Shown here piece by piece: positions 7,249-15,312 of a stretch of 60,772 nucleotides of DNA. Where the stretch lies: contig NZ_OW485607.1 of assembly GCF_937425535.1 (NCBI RefSeq), positions 1 to 60,772 of the forward strand. The letters run 5' to 3'. The notes beneath the pieces were generated by a model. That model was not told the DNA's origin and made no database searches. It saw only the letters and a list, made by a program, of their open reading frames with translations. Numbering within the stretch: position 1 is the first letter of the stretch; each line of letters starts with the position of its first letter. A program made the translations under genes and the position numbers. The DNA comes from Rhodovastum atsumiense (GTDB taxonomy: Bacteria; Pseudomonadota; Alphaproteobacteria; Acetobacterales; Acetobacteraceae).

Positions 7249-9625
7249 ACTGCGCGAAAGACTGGCGCTGCGCGATCGCGCAGCGACCGAGTACCAGGGG
7301 GTCGATCGCCACGCCGCGCCGGATGTCGTGCTGCTGCAAGACGGCACCCATCTCGCCATGGTGCACCTTGACGGCAAGCCGCTGGCGCAGCAGGACGATG
7401 CGCAGCGCTATGCCGAGCGCCGTCGCCGGCATGCGGTTTTGCGGGCGCTGTCCGATCCGAACATTGTCATTTACGAACATATGGTCGTGCATGACAGGGT
7501 CGCGCAGTTCAGGGTCGGGACCTTCCGCAGCGCCTATGGCCGTCAGCTTGCAGAGGACTACCATGCGGCCACGGACACCGGCGCGCTGACACGCGCGTGG
7601 TTCATTACCATTATGGCAAGGCCAGCCGGTGCCCTGGTCCATGGGCTGTTGGGCGGCTTTCGGCGCAGACAGGCGGAAAGCGACGCGGCGCTGAGACGCC
7701 AGATCGAGGAGCGCTGCGCCCTCATCGTCGACGCGCTGCGCGACTACGCGCCGCGCCGCCTCGGCACGCGCTGCCAGCGCGGCATCGTTTACTCCGAAAT
7801 CGCGGAAGCCCTTCGTCTCATCCTGTATGGGCGCTGGGCTCCGGTGCCGATGCCAGCTGGACCGCTGGCGGCCGCAATCTATAGCGACCGGATCATCTGC
7901 GGCTTGCGCGGATTCGAAATCCGCGGCGCCGGGCGCAGCACGTATGGCATGGCCTTCGGTCTGCTGGATTATCCGGAGAAAACCCCGCCATGGCTGATGG
8001 ATGGCCTGCGCGCCGGGCGCGACCGCCTCGTCGTCACCAACAGCTTCCGGTTCCAGGCGCGCGGCAGCGTCACCGAGCGGCTGGGCCTGCGCGGGCGGCA
8101 GATGGCGAACGCCCAGGATCCGGCCATCAGCCTGGCCGAAGGCCTCGACGAAGCGCGGGACGAGGCCGCCTCGGGGCGCGGGATCTTCGGCGACCATCAT
8201 TTTTCGGCCGTGGTTCACGTCGACACGCCGGAGGCGCTTCCGGCCGCCGCGAGCCGCACGCAGGCGCTGTTGCTGGCGTGCGGGTTGGCGACGACCCCGG
8301 AGACCCTGGGATGCGAGGCGGCCGTATGGGCGCAATTGCCGGACAGTCCGGCTTGGCTCCGGGCACGGTACGGGATGATTTCCGGCCATAATTTCCTTTC
8401 GTTCTCGCCCTGCGGCAACGACCCGCGCGGCGGCGGCCGCGGCCCGTGGGGCGAGCCGATCCTGCGTCTGCGCTGCGCCGATGGCACGGCGCACGATTTT
8501 CATCCGCATGCGGCGGATGACGTCGGGCACGCGCTGCTGTTCGGCCCGACCGGCAGCGGCAAGACCGTCTTCTTGGCGATGACCGCCATCATGCTGGAGC
8601 CGGTCATGGCCGCCCGGGGCGGGATCGTGGTGCTGTTCGATGCGGACAAGGCAAACGAATTGGCCGTGCGGGCGTGCGGCGGCTTCTACATCAGCATCCG
8701 GCGCGGCCGGCCCTCCGGCATGGCCCCCCTCAAGGCGCTGGCGCCAACGCCCGAGAACTTGGCCTGGCTCCAGGAGTTCGTGATCGGCCTGATCGTCAGC
8801 GACGGCAAGCCGCAGCCCTCTGCAGCCCAAGTCGAGCGCCTGGGCCGCGGCATCCGGTTCGTGATGCGCTTGCCCCCCGGGCGGCGCAGCCTGCTGGCGC
8901 TGCGCCAGTTCCTCGACCATGAGCCCGACGGTTGCGGCGCGCGCCTTGAGCCTTGGTGCGAGGGCGGGTCGCGCGGCTGGGCCTTCGACGGCGCGGAGGA
9001 CCATATCCGCCTGGAGGCGGGCCTCGTCGGCATCGACAATACGGAACTGCTTGGCGACGATACGGCAGCGGTGCGCGAGCTGATGGCCGCCTACCAGCTT
9101 TGGCGGATCGGCGAGAAGGTTGGCACCGGCGCGCCCGCCGCCGTGCTGGTGGACGAAGCGCAGGCCTACCTGCCCTCGCCCCGCTTTGCCGCCGCGTTCG
9201 AGATGTTCGTGACCCGCCTGCGCAAGGGCAACGGCATCCTGTGGATGGCGATGCAGCAGCTGCAGGCCGTGCTGCGCCACGCCTTCGGCCTGACGCTGGT
9301 CAGCAACAGCCCGACCAAGCTCCTGTTCCCGGACCCGGCGGCGGAGGCGGCCGCCTATCGCGAGGGCCTGCGGTGCACCGAAGGCGAGCTGGCCGCCGTG
9401 CGCGAGGGCATGCTGGCGATGGGCCGCGGCACGTTTCTCGTCAAGCGGGAGAGCGCCAGCTTCATCGCCCGCGCCGACCTGAGCGGCCTGCCCGATCATC
9501 TCGCCGTTCTGGCGGGAACGCCGCGGCGCCGCGCGCTGGCGCACCGGATCATGACCGAGGTGGGCGAAGACCCGGCCAGGTGGGTGCCGCTTTACCGGCA
9601 ACGCTATCGGGAGGCCGAGTCGTGA
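7238..9625 (+). CDS. virB4: VirB4 secretion ATPase
   Basis: VirB4 is the large ATPase at the cytoplasmic base of the channel, driving pilus assembly and substrate transfer. This copy has 795 residues, with Walker A FGPTGSGKT near 435-443 and Walker B AVLVDEAQAY near 637. The start was placed at the ATG at 7238 (MWSELRERL) because homologues begin near here; the open frame upstream lies inside virB3. It overlaps virB3 by 11 bases, and its TGA overlaps the virB5 GTG. Confidence 0.95.
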   Translation: MWSELRERLALRDRAATEYQGVDRHAAPDVVLLQDGTHLAMVHLDGKPLAQQDDAQRYAERRRRHAVLRALSDPNIVIYEHMVVHDRVAQFRVGTFRSAYGRQLAEDYHAATDTGALTRAWFITIMARPAGALVHGLLGGFRRRQAESDAALRRQIEERCALIVDALRDYAPRRLGTRCQRGIVYSEIAEALRLILYGRWAPVPMPAGPLAAAIYSDRIICGLRGFEIRGAGRSTYGMAFGLLDYPEKTPPWLMDGLRAGRDRLVVTNSFRFQARGSVTERLGLRGRQMANAQDPAISLAEGLDEARDEAASGRGIFGDHHFSAVVHVDTPEALPAAASRTQALLLACGLATTPETLGCEAAVWAQLPDSPAWLRARYGMISGHNFLSFSPCGNDPRGGGRGPWGEPILRLRCADGTAHDFHPHAADDVGHALLFGPTGSGKTVFLAMTAIMLEPVMAARGGIVVLFDADKANELAVRACGGFYISIRRGRPSGMAPLKALAPTPENLAWLQEFVIGLIVSDGKPQPSAAQVERLGRGIRFVMRLPPGRRSLLALRQFLDHEPDGCGARLEPWCEGGSRGWAFDGAEDHIRLEAGLVGIDNTELLGDDTAAVRELMAAYQLWRIGEKVGTGAPAAVLVDEAQAYLPSPRFAAAFEMFVTRLRKGNGILWMAMQQLQAVLRHAFGLTLVSNSPTKLLFPDPAAEAAAYREGLRCTEGELAAVREGMLAMGRGTFLVKRESASFIARADLSGLPDHLAVLAGTPRRRALAHRIMTEVGEDPARWVPLYRQRYREAES

Positions 9626-10338
9626 AAAAGTCCGCGCTCCTGGCTGCGGCGCTGACCGCGTCCTTGGGGCTAGGGTCGCCGGCGCAGGCCCAAAGTGTTT
9701 TCTGTATCAATTGCGCGGATCAGCCGACGCAGGCGCTCGGTTGGCAGATGCAGGGCCTCAACATGGCCAACCAGATCAACCAGCTGGTGGCGGAATACCG
9801 CCTGCTGACCCAGGTGTGGAATTCCCTCGCCCACGTCACCAATATCGGCGACATCGCCTACGCGATGGGCGGCGTCGCACACAGCTTCCTGCCGCCGGCC
9901 GGCGCGCTGCCGAGCCTGCTTGGCGGCGCCGGTCCCCTCTTCGGCGCCGCGCCCGCCTTCCTGCAGGAGAACCGCCTGGCCGATGTCGGCGCCGCCAGCC
10001 CCTGGGCGCAGGCGATGCAGCAGCGGGAGCTGACGACCGCCAATGTGCAGGCGCTGGCGCAAGCCGCCCTGGAGGATGCGCAAGCCCGCATCGCGGCGCT
10101 GACGGCAGCCGAGGCCGCGATCGCGGCGAGCGGCGACGTCACCAGCAACGGCGCGCTCGGCAACGTGGTGGCCCTCGCGCAATTGAACCTTGCGGCCCAC
10201 AAGCTGCAGCTCGACCAGATGCAGACCATGCTGGCGGCCGCCGGGCGCGTCGAGCAGCAGCGCGCCGAGCAGGCGCAATGGCAGAGCGCCAGGCAGATGC
10301 TCGAAAATTCTCGCCCGGTGACTGAGGAGTTTCGCTGA
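9622..10338 (+). CDS. virB5: VirB5-like minor pilin
   Basis: Periplasmic or pilus-tip component. The GTG at 9622 overlaps the virB4 stop. It begins with a classical signal peptide ending in PAQAQ, then a mostly helical 210-residue body with NQINQLVAEYRLLTQVW, typical of VirB5/TrbJ-like proteins. It is 238 residues long. The rest is Ala/Gln-rich. Confidence 0.85.
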   Translation: MKKSALLAAALTASLGLGSPAQAQSVFCINCADQPTQALGWQMQGLNMANQINQLVAEYRLLTQVWNSLAHVTNIGDIAYAMGGVAHSFLPPAGALPSLLGGAGPLFGAAPAFLQENRLADVGAASPWAQAMQQRELTTANVQALAQAALEDAQARIAALTAAEAAIAASGDVTSNGALGNVVALAQLNLAAHKLQLDQMQTMLAAAGRVEQQRAEQAQWQSARQMLENSRPVTEEFR

Positions 10339-10381
10339 CGCCCGCGCCGGGCGCGCCGGCGAAAGGGAAAGGATCCGGACG

Positions 10382-11278
10382 ATGGCCGAAAGCGGCTTTC
10401 TCGACCTGACCACCCATCTCGACACCGTGCTGATCGACGGCGTCGGCGAGGCCGTGCAAGGCCTGCTCGCCGGCGTGCGCGCGCCGCTGGCCGCCGCCCT
10501 GAGCCTGCTTGTGATGTTCCTCGGTCTTGAAGCCATGGTTGGCAACGCGTCGGCGCGCCGCTTCGCCATGACGGCGCTCAAGGCCGCCTTCATCGTCACG
10601 CTCCTGCGCGCCGAGAATTATGTCCCCTACATCCAGGAAGCCGCGCTGACGACCGTGCCGGCCGAGCTCGCGCGCTGGCTCAACGGCCCCGGCGTGCAGG
10701 CGAACGCGGCCCGGCAGTTCGACGTGCTGGCCGAAGCCCTCAAGCATGCGGCCGCCTTGCTGCTTGTCCAGTTGCCGGGCGTCCTGAACAGCGTCAACCG
10801 CGGTCTGGTCCACGGCTTTGGCATCGTAGGTAGCGGCGGGATCTATGTCATGTGCCTGCTGTGGTATCTGCCAAGGATTTTGTTAGGAATTGTTATCGTT
10901 CTTGGGCCCTGCCTGATCCCGTTTTTCCTCTTTCACGCCACGCGTGCCTACGCGGAGTCCTGGGTCGGCAAGGTGGTGGCGCTGACGGTCCTGCAGCTCG
11001 CCGCCGCCGTCCTGGTGCGCTTGCTGCTCGTCGCGATCACGCACCGGATGCTGGTCCTGCAGGCATCCGCCGCGGCCGGGGACGAAGGGCTCTGGACGTT
11101 CGCCGGCATGACCGGGCTGATGTGGTTCGGCGCCCTCATGATGGCGGTTTTGCCGCTCGCCATCACCGTCGGCTCCGGCATCGGCGCCGCGAGCACCGCC
11201 ATTTTCGCCTACACCGCGGCGGCCGCACGGATGCCGGTGCGGACCACGGCAGCCGCGGCCCGCCTCGCCCGCCGCTAG
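10382..11278 (+). CDS. virB6: VirB6-like polytopic membrane protein
   Basis: The 298 residues hold five or more membrane segments, including a long one around WYLPRILLGIVIVLGPCLIP. This matches VirB6, which forms part of the inner-membrane channel. It starts at an ATG 43 bases after virB5 with GGAAAGGA upstream, and is followed 13 bases later by virB7. Confidence 0.9.
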   Translation: MAESGFLDLTTHLDTVLIDGVGEAVQGLLAGVRAPLAAALSLLVMFLGLEAMVGNASARRFAMTALKAAFIVTLLRAENYVPYIQEAALTTVPAELARWLNGPGVQANAARQFDVLAEALKHAAALLLVQLPGVLNSVNRGLVHGFGIVGSGGIYVMCLLWYLPRILLGIVIVLGPCLIPFFLFHATRAYAESWVGKVVALTVLQLAAAVLVRLLLVAITHRMLVLQASAAAGDEGLWTFAGMTGLMWFGALMMAVLPLAITVGSGIGAASTAIFAYTAAAARMPVRTTAAAARLARR

Positions 11279-11291
11279 GAGAAATTTGCCG

Positions 11292-11423
11292 ATGCTGCGT
11301 CGCGCGCTGCTGATCCTTGGCCTCCTCGTCCTGACCGGATGCGGGGCGTCCTACGCAGCGCCGGGCTGCCGGGGCGACGTCTTCGAGCTGAATGCGCCAC
11401 CCGTTGGGGGAGGACGCCCATGA
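11292..11423 (+). CDS. virB7: VirB7-like lipoprotein
   Basis: The product has only 43 residues. It starts MLRRALLILGLLVLTGCG, a textbook lipoprotein signal with the lipobox LTGC, and continues with CRGDVFELN, like the short motif after the lipid anchor in other VirB7 proteins. VirB7 anchors VirB9 in the outer membrane core complex. Its TGA overlaps the virB8 ATG (ATGA). Confidence 0.85.
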   Translation: MLRRALLILGLLVLTGCGASYAAPGCRGDVFELNAPPVGGGRP

Positions 11424-12181
11424 CCATGCCGCCGCATCCGGCGCCGGACGAAGAGCGCCCGCAAGCGCCGGACGACATCCTCACGCCGGCCGAGCTCGCC
11501 AGCCTGTATCGCGGCGCCGGCGCGGCGCGCGCCCGCGAGGCCCGGCGCCGGGCCCTGGCCAATTGCGGGCGCGTTTCGCTCCTCGTGGCGCTCGCGGGCG
11601 CCTGCATCGCGCAAGCGGCGGCGCTTGCCGCCCTTTTGCCGACGGTGCGCGTCGAGCCGGTGTTCGTTTACCTGCGCGAGGACGGCACCGCGACGTCTTC
11701 GCTGGCCTGGAAGGACATGCCCGCCGATCTGCGCGAGGCGAACATCCTCAACGTCATTGCCGAATACGTGCGCTTGCGCGAGGGCTGGTCGGCGGGCGAG
11801 GCCGGCCACGCCTGGGACGTCGTGTCCGCCTTGTCGGCGAAGGCCGTGCGCGACGAATTCCAGGCCTGGTATCGCCAGGACAACCGGGAATCGCCGCAGC
11901 GCCTTTACGGCGAGACGGCGACCGTCCGCGTCGTGGTCACCGACGCGCGCCGCGATCCGACGGTGCCTGGCGCTTGGCGCGTTTACTTCACGCGCGCCGT
12001 GCAGGCGGGCGGCGCGGCCGCCCGGCCCGTGCCCATGGTGGCGGCGCTGCGCCTCCGCGACGCCGCCAATCCCAGGCTGATCCCGTGGTACCAGCGGGTC
12101 CAGTTCAACGGCCCCGCCATCGTGGTCGTCGAATATCCCGGCGCCGTGCCGGTCGGCCCGGCCGGGGAGTCGGCCCGATGA
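11420..12181 (+). CDS. virB8: VirB8-like assembly factor
   Basis: Bitopic inner-membrane protein that nucleates the channel. It has a cytoplasmic N-terminus of about 50 residues, one membrane segment (VSLLVALAGACIAQAAALAA), then a periplasmic domain with SLAWKDMPADLREANI and the family C-terminal pattern. It is 253 residues long. The start at 11420 overlaps virB7; its stop overlaps the virB9 ATG. Confidence 0.9.
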   Translation: MTMPPHPAPDEERPQAPDDILTPAELASLYRGAGAARAREARRRALANCGRVSLLVALAGACIAQAAALAALLPTVRVEPVFVYLREDGTATSSLAWKDMPADLREANILNVIAEYVRLREGWSAGEAGHAWDVVSALSAKAVRDEFQAWYRQDNRESPQRLYGETATVRVVVTDARRDPTVPGAWRVYFTRAVQAGGAAARPVPMVAALRLRDAANPRLIPWYQRVQFNGPAIVVVEYPGAVPVGPAGESAR

Positions 12182-13191
12182 GGCGCGCAGGGGCGCGGGC
12201 CCCCGCGCTGGCGCTTTGCGTGGCGGCCATGGTCCTGGGCGCCGCGCCGGCCCTGGCAACCAGCATCCCGCAGCCTTGCACGAAGGCGGACCAGCGGGTG
12301 CGCTGCGTGGCGTATAGCCCGAGCCAGGTGGTGCAGCTCTACGCCGCGGTTGGCGCGGCGCTGACGATCGAGTTTTCCGACGCCGAGACCGTCGCCGACG
12401 TCTCGGCGTCCGATAACGGCCTTTTGGAGGGCGCGGCAAGATCCGAGCGGCAGCCGCTCGTCGCAAACGACCAAGGCCCGGCCACGGCCGATCGCAACCT
12501 GATGATGGCGAAGCGGCGCAATTACCTTTTCCTGAAGCCGCTGCTCGCCTTGCTGCCGCAGCCGCTCACCGTGCTCACCAAGCGCGCGGACGGCACCGCG
12601 CGCCGCTACACCTTCCAGCTGGAGACCCGCCCGGGCGGGCTCACCGCCGCCGTGCCGGACACGTTTTACACCGTGCGGTTCACCTATCCTGAGGAGGCGG
12701 CGGCCGCGCGGCGGGCCGCGGCGCAGGCGGAACGGGCGGCGCGGGACGCCGCCCGGGTCGCGGCGCGGCTCAAGCAAAACCGGAACGCCGGCCCGGCCGT
12801 ACGCAACGCCCGTTATCGGGGCCAGGGCACGGCCGCCGCCCGCGCCGCGCTTGCGCCGGCCGGCAGCGCCCGCGGCCCGGCGATCTGGGACGACGGCCAG
12901 CAGACCTACTTGCGCTACCCGGGCAACCGGCGCGTGCCGATGATCTACCAGGTGTTGCAAGACGGCCAGGAAGGCGTCGTCGGCCAGTCGGTTGCCCCGG
13001 ATCCTTCCACGCACGGCACGCTGGTGACGCTGCACGCCGTCGTGCCCATGCTGCGGCTGCGCGACGGCGAGAGCGTGCTGTGCATCGTCAACGCCGGCTT
13101 CGACGCGACCGGCTGGAATCCCGGCACCGGCACCACGACGCCCGACGTCGTGCGCGAGCTGATCCCCGAGGAGCGGCGGAATGGCCGATAA
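12178..13191 (+). CDS. virB9: VirB9 core-complex protein
   Basis: Outer-membrane core component that pairs with VirB7 and VirB10. It has a signal peptide ending in ALATS, then QRVRCVAYSPSQVVQL (a VirB9 signature), and an Ala/Arg-rich linker in the middle. The C-terminal domain has YLRYPGNRRVPMIYQV. Length is 337 residues. The ATG overlaps the virB8 stop, and the gene overlaps virB10 by 11 bases. Confidence 0.93.
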   Translation: MRRAGARAPALALCVAAMVLGAAPALATSIPQPCTKADQRVRCVAYSPSQVVQLYAAVGAALTIEFSDAETVADVSASDNGLLEGAARSERQPLVANDQGPATADRNLMMAKRRNYLFLKPLLALLPQPLTVLTKRADGTARRYTFQLETRPGGLTAAVPDTFYTVRFTYPEEAAAARRAAAQAERAARDAARVAARLKQNRNAGPAVRNARYRGQGTAAARAALAPAGSARGPAIWDDGQQTYLRYPGNRRVPMIYQVLQDGQEGVVGQSVAPDPSTHGTLVTLHAVVPMLRLRDGESVLCIVNAGFDATGWNPGTGTTTPDVVRELIPEERRNGR

Positions 13192-14275
13192 CGAATTGCC
13201 GCCGGCCGCCTCGCCGGTGGGCGGCGGCCCGCCTGCGCGCTGGCGCCGCCGCGCGCTGCTGCTTCTGGCTCTTGTCCTCTTCCTCGGCTTCATGTGGCTC
13301 ACGACGGAGCCGCCCCGCCGCCCGCCCGCCCCCAAGCCGAACAGTGGCACCGAGGAGCCCGGGCAGATTGGCCGCCCCTTCGAGCCGGTCCCGCCGCCCC
13401 CGGAGCCCGCGCGGCCGGCGCTGCCCGCAAAGCCCGCCATTCCCGCGACCGCGCTTCCGATCGCCCCGCCCTACCGGCCGGCACCGTTGATGGCGTTTGG
13501 CGGCCCGGCGGAGACCATGCAGCCGGGCCCCGCGATGGCGGGGCCCGGGCGCAGGGAAGACGGCGCCGGCCCGTTCCCGCCGGCCGTCGAGCCGGCCGCC
13601 GCGGCTGTCCTGCAGGCCGACCCGCTCGCCGCCCGCTTGCGCGCCGACGACCAGCCGGTCGCGGTGGCCACCCGCCTGCCCGACCGGAATCTGGTCCTCA
13701 CCGAAGGCACGCCGATCCCCTGTTTGCCGGACGCGCCGATCACGAGCGACATCGAGGGCGCCTTTCGCTGCAAGGTGCCCGCGGCCGTCTATGCCACCAG
13801 CGGCGCCGTGGCGCTGCTCGATCCCGGCACCTGGATTGTCGGCCGCGTCGGCGCCGGCCTGCGGCGCGGCCAGCGGCGGCTGTTCGCGGTCATGACCCGG
13901 ATCGAGACGCCGCAAGGCTGCGTGGTGCGTCTGCGCGCGCCGGTGGCCGACGCGCTTGGCCAGGCCGGGCTCGACGGCGACATCGACACCCATTTCTTCG
14001 AGCGCTTTTCGGCTTATCTCGGCATGGCCTTCCTCGACACGGCCCTGCAGGCCGCCGTGCTCGCCGCCAGCAATGCCGGCGGGCGCAACAACGGCTTTCA
14101 GTTCTACCAGTTCCAGCAGGCGGGCCGCGAAGGGGGCCAGGCGCTGTTCGCCGACCAGGCGGCCATACCGAGCACGCTCAGCCGCGGCCAGGCCATGCCC
14201 ATCGTCGTGCGGCTGACCCAGGACATCGACATGCGCGCCTGCTTCCGGCTGCGCGCGCGAGAGGCGGGGCGATGA
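13181..14275 (+). CDS. virB10: VirB10 core-complex protein
   Basis: VirB10 spans inner and outer membranes and senses ATP use by the channel. There is a short cytoplasmic start, one membrane segment (RALLLLALVLFLGFMWL), a long Pro-rich periplasmic stretch (residues 45-130), and the conserved beta domain with LTEGTPIPC and RGQRRLFAVMTRIETP. Length is 364 residues. The stop overlaps the virB11 ATG. Confidence 0.95.
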   Translation: MADNELPPAASPVGGGPPARWRRRALLLLALVLFLGFMWLTTEPPRRPPAPKPNSGTEEPGQIGRPFEPVPPPPEPARPALPAKPAIPATALPIAPPYRPAPLMAFGGPAETMQPGPAMAGPGRREDGAGPFPPAVEPAAAAVLQADPLAARLRADDQPVAVATRLPDRNLVLTEGTPIPCLPDAPITSDIEGAFRCKVPAAVYATSGAVALLDPGTWIVGRVGAGLRRGQRRLFAVMTRIETPQGCVVRLRAPVADALGQAGLDGDIDTHFFERFSAYLGMAFLDTALQAAVLAASNAGGRNNGFQFYQFQQAGREGGQALFADQAAIPSTLSRGQAMPIVVRLTQDIDMRACFRLRAREAGR

Positions 14276-15309
14276 GTGGCGTCCGTGAAGCCGCCCTGTT
14301 GCTGGATGAGATTTTGGCGCCGATCGCCGCCGACCTCGCGGACCCGGCCGTCGAGGATGTGGCGATCAACGCCCCGCAGGAAGCCTGGGCGCGGGGCCCG
14401 GACGGCTGGACGCGCCGCGATGTGCCGGCCTTCGACGGCGAGACGCTCGAAGCCATCGCCATCCTGATGGGCGCGCTGCGCCGGCAGGATGTCGGAGCCG
14501 ACAAGCCCTTCTGCGGCGGCGAGCTGCACACGGGCCACCGCTTTCAGGTGGTCGTTCCCCCCGCCGTTCCCCCGGGCACCGTCAGCCTGACTTTTCGCCG
14601 GCCAAGCGACGCCGTCGCGCCGCTTTCTGACGTGCCGCGGCGCTACGGCACCGCGCGGTGGAACAAGTGGCAGGCCCGGGGCGCCAGCCGGCGGCGGGAC
14701 AGCGCCGCCCTGCTCCAGCTCTATGACAGCGGCGATGTGGTGGGATTTCTCCGCGCCATTGTGCGCACGCGCCGGACGCCGCTGCTGGCGGGCCCAACCG
14801 GAGCGGGCAAGACCTTCATGAGCAAAACGATGCTTGCCGCGGCGCCGCGGGAACGGCGCGTCCTGACGATCGAGGACGCGCTTGAAATGGTGGTGCGCCA
14901 GCCCAACGCGGTGCGGCTGCTGTTTGCCGGCGGCGGCGTCACGCCGGCCGCCTGTCTTCACGCCGCCCTGCGCATGCGCCCGGACCTGATCCCGCTCCAG
15001 GAGCTGCGCGAGCCGGCCGCGGCCTGGGTCTATCTGAACGAGGTGGCGACCGGCCATCCGGGATCTCCCACGACCATCCACGGCGAGACCGCGCCGCAGG
15101 CGGCGCGCCGTCTGTTTGCCCTGCTCAAAGGCAGCCCCGAAGGGGCGGGCATCGGCGACGCGGTGCTGTTCGGGATGATGGGCGCGGCGATCGACCTGAT
15201 CGTGCCGATCGGCACCGAAGGCGCGACCCGCCAGATCGGCGAAGTGTGGTTTGCCGATGAGGCGGCGCGGCGCGGCGAGACAATCGCCGACCTGCTGCGG
15301 ATGGCCTGA
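14272..15309 (+). CDS. virB11: VirB11 traffic ATPase
   Basis: Hexameric ATPase of the GspE/VirB11 family that switches the system between pilus assembly and DNA transfer. Walker A is AGPTGAGKTF near residue 172, the Asp box is TIEDALEM, and the His box region contains EVATGHPGSPTTIHG. The Walker B region reads RPDLIPLQELRE instead of the more usual RPDRIILGE, a mild variation. It has 345 residues and overlaps virB10. Confidence 0.95.
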   Translation: MSGVREAALLLDEILAPIAADLADPAVEDVAINAPQEAWARGPDGWTRRDVPAFDGETLEAIAILMGALRRQDVGADKPFCGGELHTGHRFQVVVPPAVPPGTVSLTFRRPSDAVAPLSDVPRRYGTARWNKWQARGASRRRDSAALLQLYDSGDVVGFLRAIVRTRRTPLLAGPTGAGKTFMSKTMLAAAPRERRVLTIEDALEMVVRQPNAVRLLFAGGGVTPAACLHAALRMRPDLIPLQELREPAAAWVYLNEVATGHPGSPTTIHGETAPQAARRLFALLKGSPEGAGIGDAVLFGMMGAAIDLIVPIGTEGATRQIGEVWFADEAARRGETIADLLRMA

Positions 15310-15312
15310 CCC

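Noticed and set aside
7139-9601. A long minus-strand frame opposite virB4
   Set aside because: VirB4 motifs are on the plus strand; the other frame is Arg/Gly/His-rich and has no recognisable domain.
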